Shown: positions 18,976-30,736 of the stretch, piece by piece
Layout of the letters: each line of letters starts with the position of its first letter
Position numbering within the stretch: position 1 is the first letter of the stretch
Assembly (NCBI GenBank): GCA_030248225.1
Contig: JASANE010029488.1
Location: 1 to 64,000, forward strand
DNA length: 64,000 nucleotides
Origin: Trileptium ribeirensis
Lineage: Eukaryota; Nematoda; Enoplea; Enoplida; Thoracostomopsidae
Direction of reading: 5' to 3'
Program-made: the position numbers and the translations under genes
The notes under the pieces: generated by a model
Database searches by the model: none
Told to the model about the DNA's origin: nothing
The model's input: the letters and a program-made list of their open reading frames with translations, nothing else

Positions 18976-20750
18976 TAACAACTACGGAAATGTCACCCGC
19001 ATCGGTGATGTTCCTTTGATAATGAACATACCCACAGAAATCCCCACGACCTGTGTGAAACGCCAGTGTTTACAGTTAAAATTCCATTACCAAGAACATA
19101 AGCGGTACCAACAATAATTATTATTACACATGGAACCTCATCAATGTATAAAAATTAAATTATTACTTCTTCCATCACGGATTACCTTGCTTATAAAAGT
19201 TATTATCAGAAGTGTCCATCCCAACTTTTTTTCTCTCCCTTCTGTAGCTGTCGTTTCTGGTTCGCAATCCGTTGACTTCGTCGGCAATACGGCAAAGTTC
19301 GTAACCGATTACTAAACTACTTTTAATTATATGTCAAGAATAGTTCACAATAAACCATAAAATAATAATGTGGCAGTATAATATTTTAACATTTTTGACG
19401 AAGTTCTAAGTTCTAAGCAAGACACTTCTTTTTCAAATTACAATATCCATTTATCAGAATACGAGACCGCGATCAGAAACTAATATCAAATCAGTGTTTA
19501 ATAAAGCGTAACCGCATGTCTTATATTATGCTAAAATTTTGAGTTGATATTTCTCCGGGATTGATGTATCCCTGATGAAACGGAACCAGAACCAGTAATA
19601 CTGGTTTTGCTGGAACTAAGTGAATGGCCGACGAAAACCGTTCGACTGCTGAGATATTAGCTAAAATAGAACATTTATCACTAAATTTATTTTCAAATCA
19701 CAATTTCTGCAAAACTAATATTTCAACAGGCGAATTTCAAAATTTAAATGCTATTCAACACGCTCGCGCATAAATATCTCCTGTACAACAAACGCTTCCT
19801 TTCGATTGCATCAATTGCAATAAATACTCAATTCCAAAATGATTAAAGTGAGATAATGTTCTGCGAAACGCAGTATTGACAGCAAAGGCAATCCAGGAAT
19901 ATTTAACTAGAGAATAGTACAAGCGGGTTTAGTCTGTATGAGATTAGTTACGTCTCAAATCGTTGTCTTGTTACCGAACCATTTCCTCCCAGTAGGACCG
20001 ACAGTTTCGCAGATATCTCAAAATACCCAACATCCGCTAGCATGCAGATCTAAATATTAGTTGTTTGTTGGATTTCTCTTTAAACTTCATTAGTTTGCAA
20101 CGGCCATTGATGGCATAATTTCTTGGAAATTGTCCATGAACAAATGCGAAATATCTAATGCATAAAATTTTGATGTAGACATTCTTGATCACAAAGTTCT
20201 GAAATTTTATATATGGATGCGAACCTGATTATTACAACAGATAGGTTAGACGTACATTCCATGCTTTATTTAATTATTAATGAGGTGAGAGCGGCCGCAA
20301 TTTTGTAGTGCTGACCCACCCTAAATGGGCTAACAACGGACAGACCCAGCCCGAAAAGCAATCAGTAGCCGTCACGCTTACATATAAAATACTAGTTTAT
20401 TACCAAATTAATTCAAATATTGTGGACCATAGTTATATTTTTATTTCAATTTGAGCTAGTGTGACTAACTGGAAATATGCATTGCCAGGCAATATGTAAT
20501 TCAATATACGTCATATGCATACATACCTGTCTAATCTAGAGAACTGAAGCAACAATATCCGAACAGAAACTCTCAAACATGACCAAAATAAAAGCCCGGC
20601 ACCTTGTTTCCTTTACACATTACAGGTTCAACTTTGTTCAATATAACTGGACACAGGAGCCGGTATAAAGCAGTATCCCAACCGCGTCTTTATAATTTTC
20701 AGGCATTATTTCAGGAAACTGCATCGTTAGATTTTTGACTAGCTAAGTTT
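18976..20750. other. AT-rich non-coding stretch
   Basis: No gene, RNA or repeat recognised. Confidence 0.5.
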
Positions 20751-20759
20751 AGTCATCTG

Positions 20760-21480
20760 GCTTTCCCAAGTTGGCTACAAAGTAATTGGAGGAACCGAAC
20801 TGGGGGCACTTGGGGTGGAGCGGGGGTGAGAAATTCGGTTTCTCCCAGGTCGAACTGGGGCCACTGAAAAAACACGAAATAATAATGACCCGAAACGCCC
20901 GAAACAATAATGAAAACACGAAACATACAATATTAGGGCACATCCCTATACCGTTAGGCAATGATAGTGTTTTTAGCCCCGCAGGGCGAAATTTAGGGAT
21001 TTTTAGTTCCTTAAGGTAAAACTGGAATATTTTCTGCTTCGCAGAAAAATATTGGCGTATTTTAGTCGTGCAGAAAAATACCTGGGCTCTCCAAATTGGG
21101 GAGCTGGCATTTTTCGGTTTCCCTTGGTTCAATACAGGTGCCTGCCGTTCATGCCCCCTGGCAAAATTTTGGACTCCCCCGGTTCACCGCCTATGGGAAA
21201 ATTTTTTAGTTTTCAATCGGTCCAAAGTACAAAAAATTTGATCAAAGTTTGTACTAAAATCCCGTTCTGAAGCCAAAAATTTCGCAAATTTTGTCAAAAT
21301 TTGCTTCAAAATCGCTTTTTCTCTCCATCAAAAGTACTTTGGTAGTGTTTCTGACAAGATTTTTTAACCGTTTTTCTCTTGGGAAAATACCCCCTGGCAA
21401 AATCGGGCGCTTCCCGGTTCGGAATCAGGGGGGCCCTTGTTCATGCCCCTAGCAAAATTTTCAGCGAATGGATAGCTCAG
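20760..21480. repeat. G-rich dispersed repeat (copy related to 54815-55005)
   Basis: Shares CTGGGCTCTCCAAATTGG, GGCATTTTTCGGTT, CCAAAGTAC, AAATTTGATCAAA and CCGTTCTGAAGCCA in the same order with the later copy. Also holds several GGTTC/CTGGCAAAATTT phrases, so it may be a composite of nested MITE copies. Confidence 0.65.
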
Positions 21481-22036
21481 AGTACCTGGGTGAAACCAAA
21501 AAAATAAATGGAGGGGCTGACCAAGGGGCACCTGGAAGGAGGCCGTAATACATACCCCGTCTGTGGGAAAGCTACGGCATAGGAGTCTTTATTGTCAAGC
21601 TCCAATAGTCGTACTTACCGCTTGAGAAACAAACACGCACAATAGTAAACCTGTGGAGCTGGCTAATCCGCGAGCGGAGAGCTTGTTAAACCATGAAAGG
21701 AACGTGTTTTGTTACAGGGTTCCGCTATGGGGACGGACGGTGCTTACCTCTCATGGCCGGCTGCTGCCCCTATGAGCCACCGCCCCCACAGCCTTGAACG
21801 TTTAAATTTTTAATTTTGAAACCAAGAAATTTTTTCTCCGACCAACGTAAGCTGCAATTTCAGCGCATTCTAGTATATCAGTCGTACATGCACTTATACT
21901 GACCCAGACATGCACATAAAACGACACATAATGTAAATATATGCAAAATATACTTATACATTACAATAATAATACGTTATGTACATGATATATGATTATA
22001 TAAAATATTTGCGTCCCTCTATTGAGACCCCCATAT

Positions 22037-22271
22037 TTGGCTAGTCCAAAGTAGGGGGGGGCGGGGGGCCGGACATTTTCGGTTGCGCCCGGCAAAAATT
22101 CGGGTACCCCCAACTCAAAGCCCCCTGCTGAGAAAAATAAACGTCTAACGCGACAAAATCCTGCAAAAATATTGCCCCCTCCCCGGCAAAATCCGACACC
22201 CCCGGCAGGTGAGCCGGGGGCCTTCCGGCTCAGACTCCCCGACTATAAATTCCGAGGTTTAAACTAGCCAG
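22037..22271. repeat. MITE, family with CTGGCTAGTCCAAA ends (copy 1)
   Basis: Starts TTGGCTAGTCCAAA and ends TTTAAACTAGCCA, with the internal phrases CATTTTCGG, GGCAAAAATTCGGGTACCCC and GTGAGCCGGGGGCC shared with the copies at 42363 and 43963. Confidence 0.75.
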
Positions 22272-22836
22272 CGAACTGGGGCTCAGACTTTGACTCCGCT
22301 AGCCCCACCCCTACTGTCAGAGGCGGCCAGCCGGAGCCCACATCGCTGCTGCCTTTCTCTGTATTTTTTATATATCCAAACTTAATTCTAGCCTTTCTAT
22401 AGATACTTTACTAACTTGCATAACTGTCTCCCGCAAAAAATAATGTGATCTTTCCTACAATCCACATTCTGAAATTGGCCGATTTTGAAGGTACATCGGC
22501 ATTTGTTGTACCGTTCGCCTCAGTTGACGGGATGCTACAGAAAATACCAATTCGTATAGTATATGACAAAAATATTTTTTTAATTTTTAGCTTATATGGT
22601 ATTTTGGTAACCTTGGTCCCGTTGGTACCCAAAATTTTCAAAAATTTTTTGGCGCAATCCCAGTTGGGGGGGAGTAATTCAACCAACCATGGAATTTTTC
22701 TGAAATGACATCTTTTATACTAAATCCGCCCTCCCGTCATTGGTCCATCCTCTCCACTTGTCGTTCTTCAATATCAGGGAGACAATTGTCCCCTACTCCG
22801 CCTTCAGTTCATTTTCACAGTTTTTTCCGTTTACGA

Positions 22837-22895
22837 CTAAGCCTTATACTAAGCCTAAGCCTAAGCCTAACTCTTAGACTAAGCTTAAGCCTACT
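22837..22895 (+). repeat. TTAGGC-like (CCTAAG) hexamer array, left
   Basis: Runs of TAAGCC, degenerate at the edges. The complement is TTAGGC, the telomere repeat of nematodes. Confidence 0.8.
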
Positions 22896-22968
22896 CGCCT
22901 GCGTTTGCCGGTACAGTACTTTACTAAACCCTAAGCCAACGTTAATTTTATTTTTGGATAAATAAATA

Positions 22969-23354
22969 ATGCCCGGACGTCACAAGAATCAGCAATTCAC
23001 AATAATTCCTATAAACGAAATTGTGGAGATTAATAATATTCGAGACCTCGAACTGGCGCGACAAACTATTGATAATGATTCAACTCTCAAGCACCTTGTT
23101 CGACGACGTTTATTAGCTAACTACAAGGATTGCGAGTGCGGCCAACCCTGTTACCTAGCAAAGCGTGGAGATTTCGGTAGGTGTGACGACTGGGAATGGC
23201 GATGTTCAAATCACCCCACTTGTCGAAAAAAATATTCGATCCGGCAAGGATCTTTTTTCGCTAGTCATCACATTTCTCTTGGAAATGCAATTTTATTAAT
23301 TCAAGCCTACATCGACAAACAGACTACAACATGGATTCAAAAGCAATTACATGT
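22969..23354 (+). pseudogene. Merlin/ISXO2-like transposase, N-terminal fragment
   Basis: ATG at 22969 begins MPGRHKNQQF. Residues about 55-110 carry the zinc-binding and signature region of the ISXO2/IS1595-like (Merlin) transposases: CECGQPCYL, EWRCSNHPTCRKKYSIRQGS and FFASHHISL. The catalytic DDE domain that should follow is absent: after IQKQLHV the frame runs straight into the CCTAAG array (read as repeated Leu-Ser) and stops at 23452. The transposase was thus truncated at, or joined to, a telomere-like repeat. Confidence 0.7.
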
Positions 23355-23417
23355 TAGCCTAAGCCTGAGCCTAAGCTTAAGCCTAAGCCTAAGCCTAAGA
23401 CTGAGCCTAAGCCTAAG
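23355..23417 (+). repeat. TTAGGC-like hexamer array, right, followed by a G/C hairpin
   Basis: About ten CCTAAG units, some variant. Directly downstream (23418-23440) is CGGGGGGCTGCCGCCCCCCCG, a strong G/C stem with a three-base loop. Confidence 0.8.
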
Positions 23418-24239
23418 TCGGGGGGCTGCCGCCCCCCCGAACCCCCCGCACTAAGCTGTTACTCCCACAAAGCAAATTTCTCAAATTTAATTTTTTATAA
23501 ATTCACGTATTTGCCCATAATTTCTTACAATATCAAAATTTTGCAACGAAATTGCCTCCATTCAACTCCTCTCGTCATTCCGCGTCTAACGGTATATAAT
23601 ATGTCCATGTTATTACGAAAAAAATTTTTTTCATTTTTTTCCATAATTACGGAATTACCCTGCATCACTTACCCACATTGCCCCAACTTCCCCATCACTA
23701 AACTTTATAACGATTTTTTGTTATCATATGAAAGCCTATTAAATTCCACATTGTATGGTGAAGACCTCATCCAAATCCATCACTCCTTTCAAAAGTTATA
23801 GTCAATTTTCTAAAAATCGTCACTTTTTAAAATGTTCATTTTTTGAAAAACCCCTTTTTAGGGGTACCCTGGGGAGTTACCCTTTGACCCTAGAGCCTCA
23901 AAACCATTCTAAATCGAAAGAGCGGACGTTTTTTACCCATGGGGGGATTAAGGGGGGTAGAATTTTTGAGCGAAGCGAAGGCGGCTTAAGTTTGAAAAAA
24001 AGCCTCCAAAAGCCAAAAAGCAACCCATCCTAAATCATAGAATAATGAGTTCAACATCAAGGTTTATGTTTCCAAAAGGGGCGAACCTGATCACGAAGTG
24101 ATCTCTTTTGGGGGTGAGAGATGATTGGGGGTACAGAGACTATGGGGGCATAGTTTCCAAAAGATGGGTGCTATAGCAAGCGTAAAATAATTTTTCCCCC
24201 CCCCCAACTGGGATTGGGCCAAATTTTTTATCGATAAAT

Positions 24240-24685
24240 ATACAATTTTATAATATAATATTCGCATTGACGAGCTGAGACAAACTGTGGTAAAATCAAC
24301 AGAATTGGTTCAGCGTTTGACTTAGCTTAACTCGTTAAGCCGTGAACTGTGGCAATTAAGCTGATTTTGCCACCATTCGACTCAGCCATGAACGCGGTTC
24401 GCGTAGTGTATATAATTATACATTTATCGAGGATAACGTTTTCCACAATTTTGTTAATTATACATTCAGGCACCAAGGGAACCAAAAAATTGAAAAAAAT
24501 TTGTAATAAAATTGTCGAAATTGGTTTTTGTGAACTGCCTCGAAGAACTACCCGCTGTATCTACAACATTGACAAAATTTCCAGATGGAAATTCTAGGAA
24601 ACACCGAAGTAATACATTTATTGAATGTTAGTCGCTAAGAGTTCTGACACTTCTTCCAGATCTAAATAGTTAAAACTTGATTTTT
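24240..24685. other. AT-rich stretch, nothing recognised
   Basis: One 82-codon incidental ORF; no motif. Confidence 0.45.
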
Positions 24686-24689
24686 AAGA

Positions 24690-25160
24690 GTTCTTTTCGA
24701 AATATGCTTATGCTGGCACCTCGTTTTGTTGTCCGTATCTCGCATCAGACGCGTCACATCATAAAACGCAATCCGGGACCAGTTTACCGAAATCTAAAGT
24801 TTTTTGGTTGCACTCCCTGGACCCGAATATGGTTCGTCGGCTCTTTGCACGAACTATCGATTATTAAAATTCCGGCGTGATATGGAATATGACTTGCTTG
24901 TGCCGTCCAACCAGTGTCTACAAATTACCAAGAACAATGAATAGAGTGCAACTTGACTTTAATCTTTTTAAGGATTTCAAGGCTTTTACCGTTGACGAAA
25001 CGGATAATGTTTTCCTGTACGCTGAATGCCATGGTTTGACCATCTAAAGACAGATACGAATATTTCATGTGTTCCTGTGGTTTTCAATGGGATCAGGGTC
25101 GATGAATCCGATTTTCAGAACGTAGTCAGTCCAAATTAGTTTGAGCATATATCGCGTGCT
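24690..25160 (+). repeat. Diverged coding-like repeat, inverted relative to 52990-53370
   Basis: In one frame NMVRRLFARTIDY and GIRVDESDFQNVV are readable between stops; the minus strand of 53370-52990 encodes SNMVRRPVVRNF and GFMVDEPDIQNAV with similar spacing. Family unknown. Both copies contain stops. Confidence 0.45.
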
Positions 25161-25879
25161 ATCAACAGGAACAAAATTTTACTCAGGCAAAGGGGAGGGA
25201 GCGGGGTTGGGGCTTTGAGCTAGGGCTCCCCAGCTCCCACCTGGGGGACCGGAAATACCTGGGGCAATGTCAGGGGCTGCCACTAATATCCATACACATA
25301 TCAATGACCAAATAGATTCTATAGGAGGACACTGCAACTACTGTGCGCCACATGTGAACTCTTGTGGACTACATCAGTAGGAGGAATGTTTGAAGTTGTA
25401 AAAAGCTGCAACTAATGTGCACCACATGTAGCGACGAAATTTACAGGAGTTTGAAAAGTGGCTGCCTATCTGCTGACACCTAGGTTAGATGTTGTCAACA
25501 TTGGATGCATCCCAAGCTTCGTAAACCGTGCTACAAATTAGGTTTTGGGCACTACAACATCTAGCTGCAGAAACGGTGGTCTCGTCTCAGAATGGTAGGT
25601 TCTGCAAAAACTGCTCTGGATAGCAGAAAATAGTTATATAAACGGAGTGGCCCAGCGAAAGTGGATGAACATTGATAAGATTCAACAGGCGATTGCAGCT
25701 AAATGGACTATCAGCAGCTTTCAACATTACAATTCCTCCGAATTAGATGCTTTAAATTATGCAATAGTGTTTCAAACTGAATTTAATATTATAGCTTAAC
25801 GGGTGCACATAAGTTTTTAAAGCATGCCTGACACTATATTATGTACCAGCCCGCAGGACAGTATGTATAATAATCTTTA
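25161..25879. other. Non-coding stretch with a small local duplication
   Basis: CTGCAACTA-CTGTGCGCCACATGT near 25330 recurs as CTGCAACTA-ATGTGCACCACATGT near 25405. No gene seen. Confidence 0.45.
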
Positions 25880-26825
25880 CACCCAAATCAAGGCAAAGAG
25901 ATTACATAGATCCGAAAGCATTTAGTCCGATTTGTGTTTCGTCCTTCTTGCTCAAAACTTTGAAACAGTTAATTGACAATTATTATTGTGCCTGAGATGT
26001 GGTTCTGACGAAATACTTAATCAGAACCTACCAACATAATATCTACAGGTGTGCTAGGAGCAGGATAATGAGTCTGTATGCTACAAATACATGTATCGCA
26101 GGGCAATAAAACGATGAACAGTATGTCATGGCAATATTTGCGGACTTCTCGAATTGCCTTTGATAGCAAAAAAATAAAATATATTCTAGCTGAGCTAACT
26201 CAGTTCAATCTACCTAGTCATCTAAACGCCTGGCTGGCCAACTTGCTTAATGAAATTGGGGTTATGGTTAAATTAGACAGTGTGAATTCGAGTGTTAGAG
26301 CCACAGGGTCAGGAATGTGTTTTGTTACGCCTACTGTGGAGCTTTGTTTGTTGCAGATGATCTTTTGATATGTCTTGAGCACTCAAGTGCCAAATGCTCG
26401 TATTTGGATGGTGTCATCCTGCTTTCTTGTACGTAGACTGCAAGCAAATGCAAAATGCGCAAAATTGGATGTGTTATTGATGCAAACCAACGAGACTACA
26501 GGCTAATGCGGGTAAAACGAATGTTATGATTATTACTCGCAAGAGATCCAGGATACGGTACAGTGATACAAATTTTAATGGAACAACTCTAAGTCCACGT
26601 GAGTAAGTAAAGTATCTTGGTTACTGATTAAAAAAACGATGCGCACGCCACCCCGATAACCATAAAATCGCTCTTTACAACTAAAGGAGCGGTATTAGCA
26701 AACTATGAATTAAGGTCAAATACTTCTATATCCGCAATACCTCTTCATTGCCGAGGTGCTGCTATTGCCAACACATGGCTGCGTTGTCTGGGGCGTACAG
26801 TCACAATCAGAATAACAAACGAACG
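25880..26825 (+). pseudogene. Decayed non-LTR retrotransposon reverse transcriptase
   Basis: Across several frames, typical RT blocks appear in order: PICVSSFLLKTLKQLID (fingers), AIFADFSNC (first catalytic Asp region), ANAGKTNVMIITRKRSR (beyond the YADD site) and PTHGCVVWG (thumb side). Stops and frameshifts separate them. The order and spacing fit the plus-strand RT of a Jockey/RTE-like LINE. Confidence 0.6.
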
Positions 26826-27015
26826 GAGTTTCGCTCGATTTCGATCGTTTTCGTTTAAAAGGAAATCGATCGGTTACGATTAATTTAATAAATTATTAGT
26901 TAGAGTAAAAACTAATTTAATAAAAATGCTAGTTTGTGTTTAATTTGACTAATTTCGCTTAAACGAAGATCGATTGCGTTATCTTTCGATTTCGTCTGCG
27001 TTCGATTTCTTTCGA
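26826..27015. repeat. Imperfect foldback sequence
   Basis: TCGATCGTTTTCGTTTAAA near 26845 and CTTAAACGAAGATCGAT near 26957 are imperfect inverted copies, with further TTTCGAT phrases outside them. Could be a MITE; ends not resolved. Confidence 0.35.
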
Positions 27016-27218
27016 TGACGGGCGATAAGGCGTAGGATAATCATATTGAAGGTAAAGCAATATTATACGGATATGCGAAATATCGGAAAAAACTAACGAT
27101 AATAATTTTTCTCGAAATTGTTATCTTGCCCGCGCTTGGGTTTAATGTCTTACAGGTACTGACTGTTTATGGCACGTATCACAACCATGGCCTATCCGTT
27201 TCACCCTACGGCGAGGTA

Positions 27219-29452
27219 TAGTCAGTCGGGGTAAAAAAAAACATTTTTTGTAAACCTTGATTTTTTGGAAAACTGGCTAGTAACTGACGGTCCTTGTTTA
27301 TTGCGCAACTTAGGAACCGTGCCAAGCCGTGTTATCGCACGAGCATTTGCGTGCTTCCATCAGCCAGTTCTGCGCTAGAATGCAAAAAATGATGTTTTTT
27401 TACACCGAGCAAAAGTTAAAAAAAACACACTGGGGGTAAAAAAAACATATGTTGTTCTCGAACCCCTATGCTCTCGGGAGGCACAAGGAGGAGGTATACT
27501 TGTAGGATATTAGCAGCAGACCAAGCAGGGTAGGAATGCTTGAGACTAGATCCCTGTGCGGGGGAAGAAAAACTTATATTTTCATCATAACGCAAAATGT
27601 CTAAGTAGATAAATCTTCGAGGATGTGTAACGACGTTTGTTGGAATATCTACAGCTGCAACGACGATAGGATGACTTCTTATTTGACACGCGACACATAT
27701 AATACTCTGGAACAGTACATTTGCTGCTGCTGCCGCTATATGCAACACTACGTACACATATATATTAAGCAATTCTGACTTCGGCGCAAAAGCGCAAAAG
27801 AACACGTTGGGTTAGCTGCTTTTCGTAATACGTTTTGAGCGGCGCAAAACAGGCCACGTCTAGTGGTTGAAGCGTGTCCGTTGTGTGTGCAGGAAGTTTC
27901 ATGATTGAAATGTTTTCCTGTTGTGCAAGCTCAATGGTTTGCAAGGATGTGTGAGTAAGGTGCCCATCGACAATCAACAAAAGTGGTCGAATGTCAGCTG
28001 TTTTCTGGCAAAAATCCTTAAACCAGTCGTGGAAGATCTGTATGGTTATCCAACCGGAATCACTGACGGCATATGTAGTTTCAGGTAACGCCTCGTCGCC
28101 ACGCCAAGTACTCTGCATGTTTTTCCCCCGAAATATTACCAGAGGATCCAAACACTGTCCGTTGGCGCTACAACATGCTAGAACAGTGGTGTTCTCGCGA
28201 TTAGCGCCACAAGTGATACTGAACGTTTTCTCTCCAACGGCAGAAACTACTCGGCATTTTGATGGATCTGTCGGAAACCCGCTTTCGTCAGCATTGTAGA
28301 GGCATTCGGGTCGATGGCGAATACCGAGGCGATTGAGTTCGGCTTCAAGCATGTCATAAAATCCATAAACCACAAATGGATCCGACGTCACGTTTTTTCG
28401 CGCAACCTGCATAGGTCGACTTTTCTTCAGGGCCAGCCGATGCCGTTTCATGAACGAGTTTGCCCAGTCAGTTCCAAGCATGTTGTCGACAAATCTGGTA
28501 GTCAACTCGTTGGCGACAATGTAATCTTTGATGATGCAGCGCAGTTCAATAACTGTAGGACCCAAACCCGATCTAGCCATTATTCGAACGTAGCCGGCGA
28601 GCTTAGTTTCTAGTTCAAGAGAAAGTTCGGGCTTACGACCCTGTTTCCGAAGCGTAATTAAACCCTTAGCAGCCATAGCTCGTTGTCGAAGCATGGACAC
28701 CGACATACCGGGATAACAGTTAGCCGTAGTTTGTACTTTCGCACCGCTAAGCACCTTATTCACGGCTTCTTGCACCGCGAACTCTGTGTACAGTTTTTTA
28801 GATACGTATTTTTTACCCATATTTTGCAATACTAGGTTATATTTGATAGTATTTGCATAGTTAACTCAGCATATAGGTACCTGTGTATATCGAAATTCCT
28901 AAAAATATAGAAGGAATATGTAATTACTACTTACTGCGCTCATGTTCAGCTCGATTACGTCGCAGTATAACATGCGGATACTAGCTAATATACGTATTTT
29001 ATGTGATGTTGCTCCAAAAAAACACACGCAGGGTAAAAAAAATAGTGTTTTTTATTACCCGCGCCCGTTGAAATACTTGGGGTAAAAAAACACATCGCCA
29101 CTGGCCAGCTATGACTCAACAGAGGAAGGAGTTCTAGTCTATCATGAAGCGGGACGTCTACTAGCTAAGTAACAACCACCACATCTTTCTGGCTCCAACA
29201 GAACTTCGGAGAAACAAAAGTTTATGCGTTGTGTCATAAACTTTTTTTCGCATTTTTTTGGGTTCAGTTAGACTTCCCTCTCGTGCGGGCTTATTTGGGA
29301 AAGTTTACTGCTCTTTTCTATGTATTATATAGACCAGTATCACGGCTACATATGGCGATAATAATCACTTTATTATCTATGTGTTTTAAAATTTACAGGG
29401 GGATGTTTTTTTTACCCCGACTTGGTAAGTGTTTTTTTACCCGGTCTGACTA
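27219..29452. mobile_element. Full-length pogo-type Tc1/mariner element
   Basis: Ends TAGTCAGTCGGGGTAAAAAA (left) and the inverted TTTTTTTACCCGGTCTGACTA (right), each next to TA (27217-27218 and 29453-29454), the Tc1/mariner target duplication. Length 2234 bp. Further copies of GGGTAAAAAAA in both orientations lie at 27380-27450 and 29030-29090 and at 29405-29418. One transposase gene on the minus strand. Confidence 0.88.
27765..28820 (-). CDS. Pogo-type (DDE_1) transposase
   Basis: Start taken at the ATG at 28820 (MGKKYVSKKLYTEFAVQEAV), the first Met in frame; 351 codons. Order: N-terminal helix-turn-helix of the pipsqueak/CENP-B type (residues about 5-55), a second DNA-binding region (about 70-135, ending WANSFMKRHRL), then the DDE_1 catalytic domain with D178 (YNADESGF), D285 (LIVDGHLTH) and D321 (LQPLDVACF), the DDD arrangement of pogo. 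All three acids are present. The protein ends soon after YYEKQLTQ, earlier than is usual, so the C-terminus may be spliced or truncated. It would cut and paste the surrounding element. Confidence 0.88.
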   Translation of the reverse strand: MGKKYVSKKLYTEFAVQEAVNKVLSGAKVQTTANCYPGMSVSMLRQRAMAAKGLITLRKQGRKPELSLELETKLAGYVRIMARSGLGPTVIELRCIIKDYIVANELTTRFVDNMLGTDWANSFMKRHRLALKKSRPMQVARKNVTSDPFVVYGFYDMLEAELNRLGIRHRPECLYNADESGFPTDPSKCRVVSAVGEKTFSITCGANRENTTVLACCSANGQCLDPLVIFRGKNMQSTWRGDEALPETTYAVSDSGWITIQIFHDWFKDFCQKTADIRPLLLIVDGHLTHTSLQTIELAQQENISIMKLPAHTTDTLQPLDVACFAPLKTYYEKQLTQRVLLRFCAEVRIA

Positions 29453-29593
29453 TAACAGTAATATATTGTGATATGTTATAATACTGCGATAGTTTATTCC
29501 GGTTTGCGCCGCATATCAGACACACATAACCTGCAAGTTTTATTGATCGCTTCATACAAATTATTAAGGCATTATTACTAATCCTACAAAAAC

Positions 29594-29827
29594 TCACCCC
29601 CTGAATGCAGTAGCCTTAAACGTCGCCCGAGCACGCAGCTGTCGTCGTTCCTCGTTTTCGGCTCGTGTTTGTATCCGAGTTAGTTCGGCTGCTTTCACGG
29701 CCAAATTACTACGAATCATTTCGTTAAATGCTCTGCGAATGTTTAAGCGATTCGGAAGTACTAATTGAAACGGAGTAACTCCTAGAAAAGAAACAGTGTA
29801 GAAGTTGGCATTTCCAATATCTGCCAT
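29594..29827 (-). CDS. 77-codon exon-like ORF of unknown family
   Basis: ATG at 29827 begins MADIGNANFYTVSFLGVTPF; the frame ends at TTCAGGGGGTGAGTTTTT, where the stop TGA overlaps a consensus donor (GTGAGT at about 29595-29590). It may therefore be a first coding exon, with an Arg/Glu-rich helical end (ELTRIQTRAENEERRQLR). It lies 142 bp beyond the pogo element and is partly duplicated at 29955-30085. Not recognised. Confidence 0.35.
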   Translation of the reverse strand: MADIGNANFYTVSFLGVTPFQLVLPNRLNIRRAFNEMIRSNLAVKAAELTRIQTRAENEERRQLRARATFKATAFRG

Positions 29828-29954
29828 TTACGGCTACATTATTTTTTAGAAATTACAGCGGTGTGGTTGATTACCGTTCGAATATAACTACACAATATCT
29901 CAATAAAATAGTACAATTCATCAATAGTGCTCTGCGAATATTTAAAAAATTCGG

Positions 29955-30085
29955 AAGTGCTAGCTGAAATTCATTTCATCAAATGCTCTAAGAATATTTA
30001 AGCGATTCGGAAGCATTAATTGAAGCGAGGCTACTCCTAGAGACGAGCTAGTGTTGGTAAAAACTTCCAATAGCTACACCACTCC
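29955..30085 (-). repeat. Partial duplicate of the 29594-29827 exon
   Basis: AATGCTCTAAGAATATTTAAGCGATTCGGAAG and later TCCAATAGCTAC parallel AATGCTCTGCGAATGTTTAAGCGATTCGGAAG and TCCAATATCTGCC of the exon; a shorter third piece (CTCTGCGAATATTTAAAAAATTCGG) precedes it at 29930. Confidence 0.7.
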
Positions 30086-30619
30086 AGAAATCCTGGCTTC
30101 TCCAGACGGGGCATCTCACCGCTTTTCGACTCCTGAGTCGACGTTATGAAATTTTAATTGGACTACCTCCTGACTGATACCCTCTGGTCCGCGAGAGTCC
30201 ATGAAGAAACCAAGAATTACAGCAAAGAACTATAATGGTGGTTTATATCTGGAATGCTTGATAGGTTATAAAATAAAGGGCAAAAATGCATGACAGGGCC
30301 TAGTATACAGCGTTGAAGTTTAAATACAGGCTTGATACTTTAGGATAATGGTTGTCCTTATCTGGAAAATCTGATTTATAGGAGAATTTCACTCGGATAT
30401 GGCATTAGTACCCATCACTAATTATTACACTATATGGTATGCATATATATATAATATTGCCCCATTGTCATAAGCCGGCCGGAATCCCAGGATAACAAAA
30501 TCACACTGATTACTCGCGTAGCATAAGTATTGGTGCGAGAGTGCTTCCACGTTAGGAGTAACCAAGCCCTTATTTTCTTAAAAGGTAAATACTAAACATC
30601 CTAACTCATAATATTGTAA

Positions 30620-30736
30620 CTAACTTGACATTGTTGGTGGGTTTCTCCTAGGCGACCATTTACGACGATGAACAACATCAGATGCACCTGCGTGAAATTC
30701 ACGCATCCGTTCAAGCTCACGACGCTGTTGTTCGAC
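30620..30736 (-). CDS. Terminal exon-like ORF
   Basis: On the minus strand a T-rich stretch ending CACTTTTCAG is followed by an open frame VEQQRRELERMREFHAG and SPRRNPPTMSS, then TAG at 30620. The acceptor and charged helical sequence resemble a last coding exon. Linkage to the 29594 exon is unlikely because it lies upstream on that strand. Confidence 0.3.
   Translation of the reverse strand, partial: VEQQRRELERMREFHAGASDVVHRRKWSPRRNPPTMSS

Larger units (their letters stand above)
22643..24235. mobile_element. Inverted-repeat-bounded unit carrying a Merlin fragment and TTAGGC-like arrays
   Basis: AATTTTTTGGCGCAATCCCAGTTGGGGGG near 22645 (shown only to describe its ends) is answered near 24197-24230 by the inverted phrase CCAACTGGGATTGGGCC plus AAATTTTTT. 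About 1.6 kb lies between. The inverted ends do not look like known Merlin termini, so the Merlin piece may be cargo. Confidence 0.4.

Noticed and set aside
22837..23417. True chromosome end
   Set aside because: The arrays are short, degenerate and flanked by other sequence on both sides, so they are internal.
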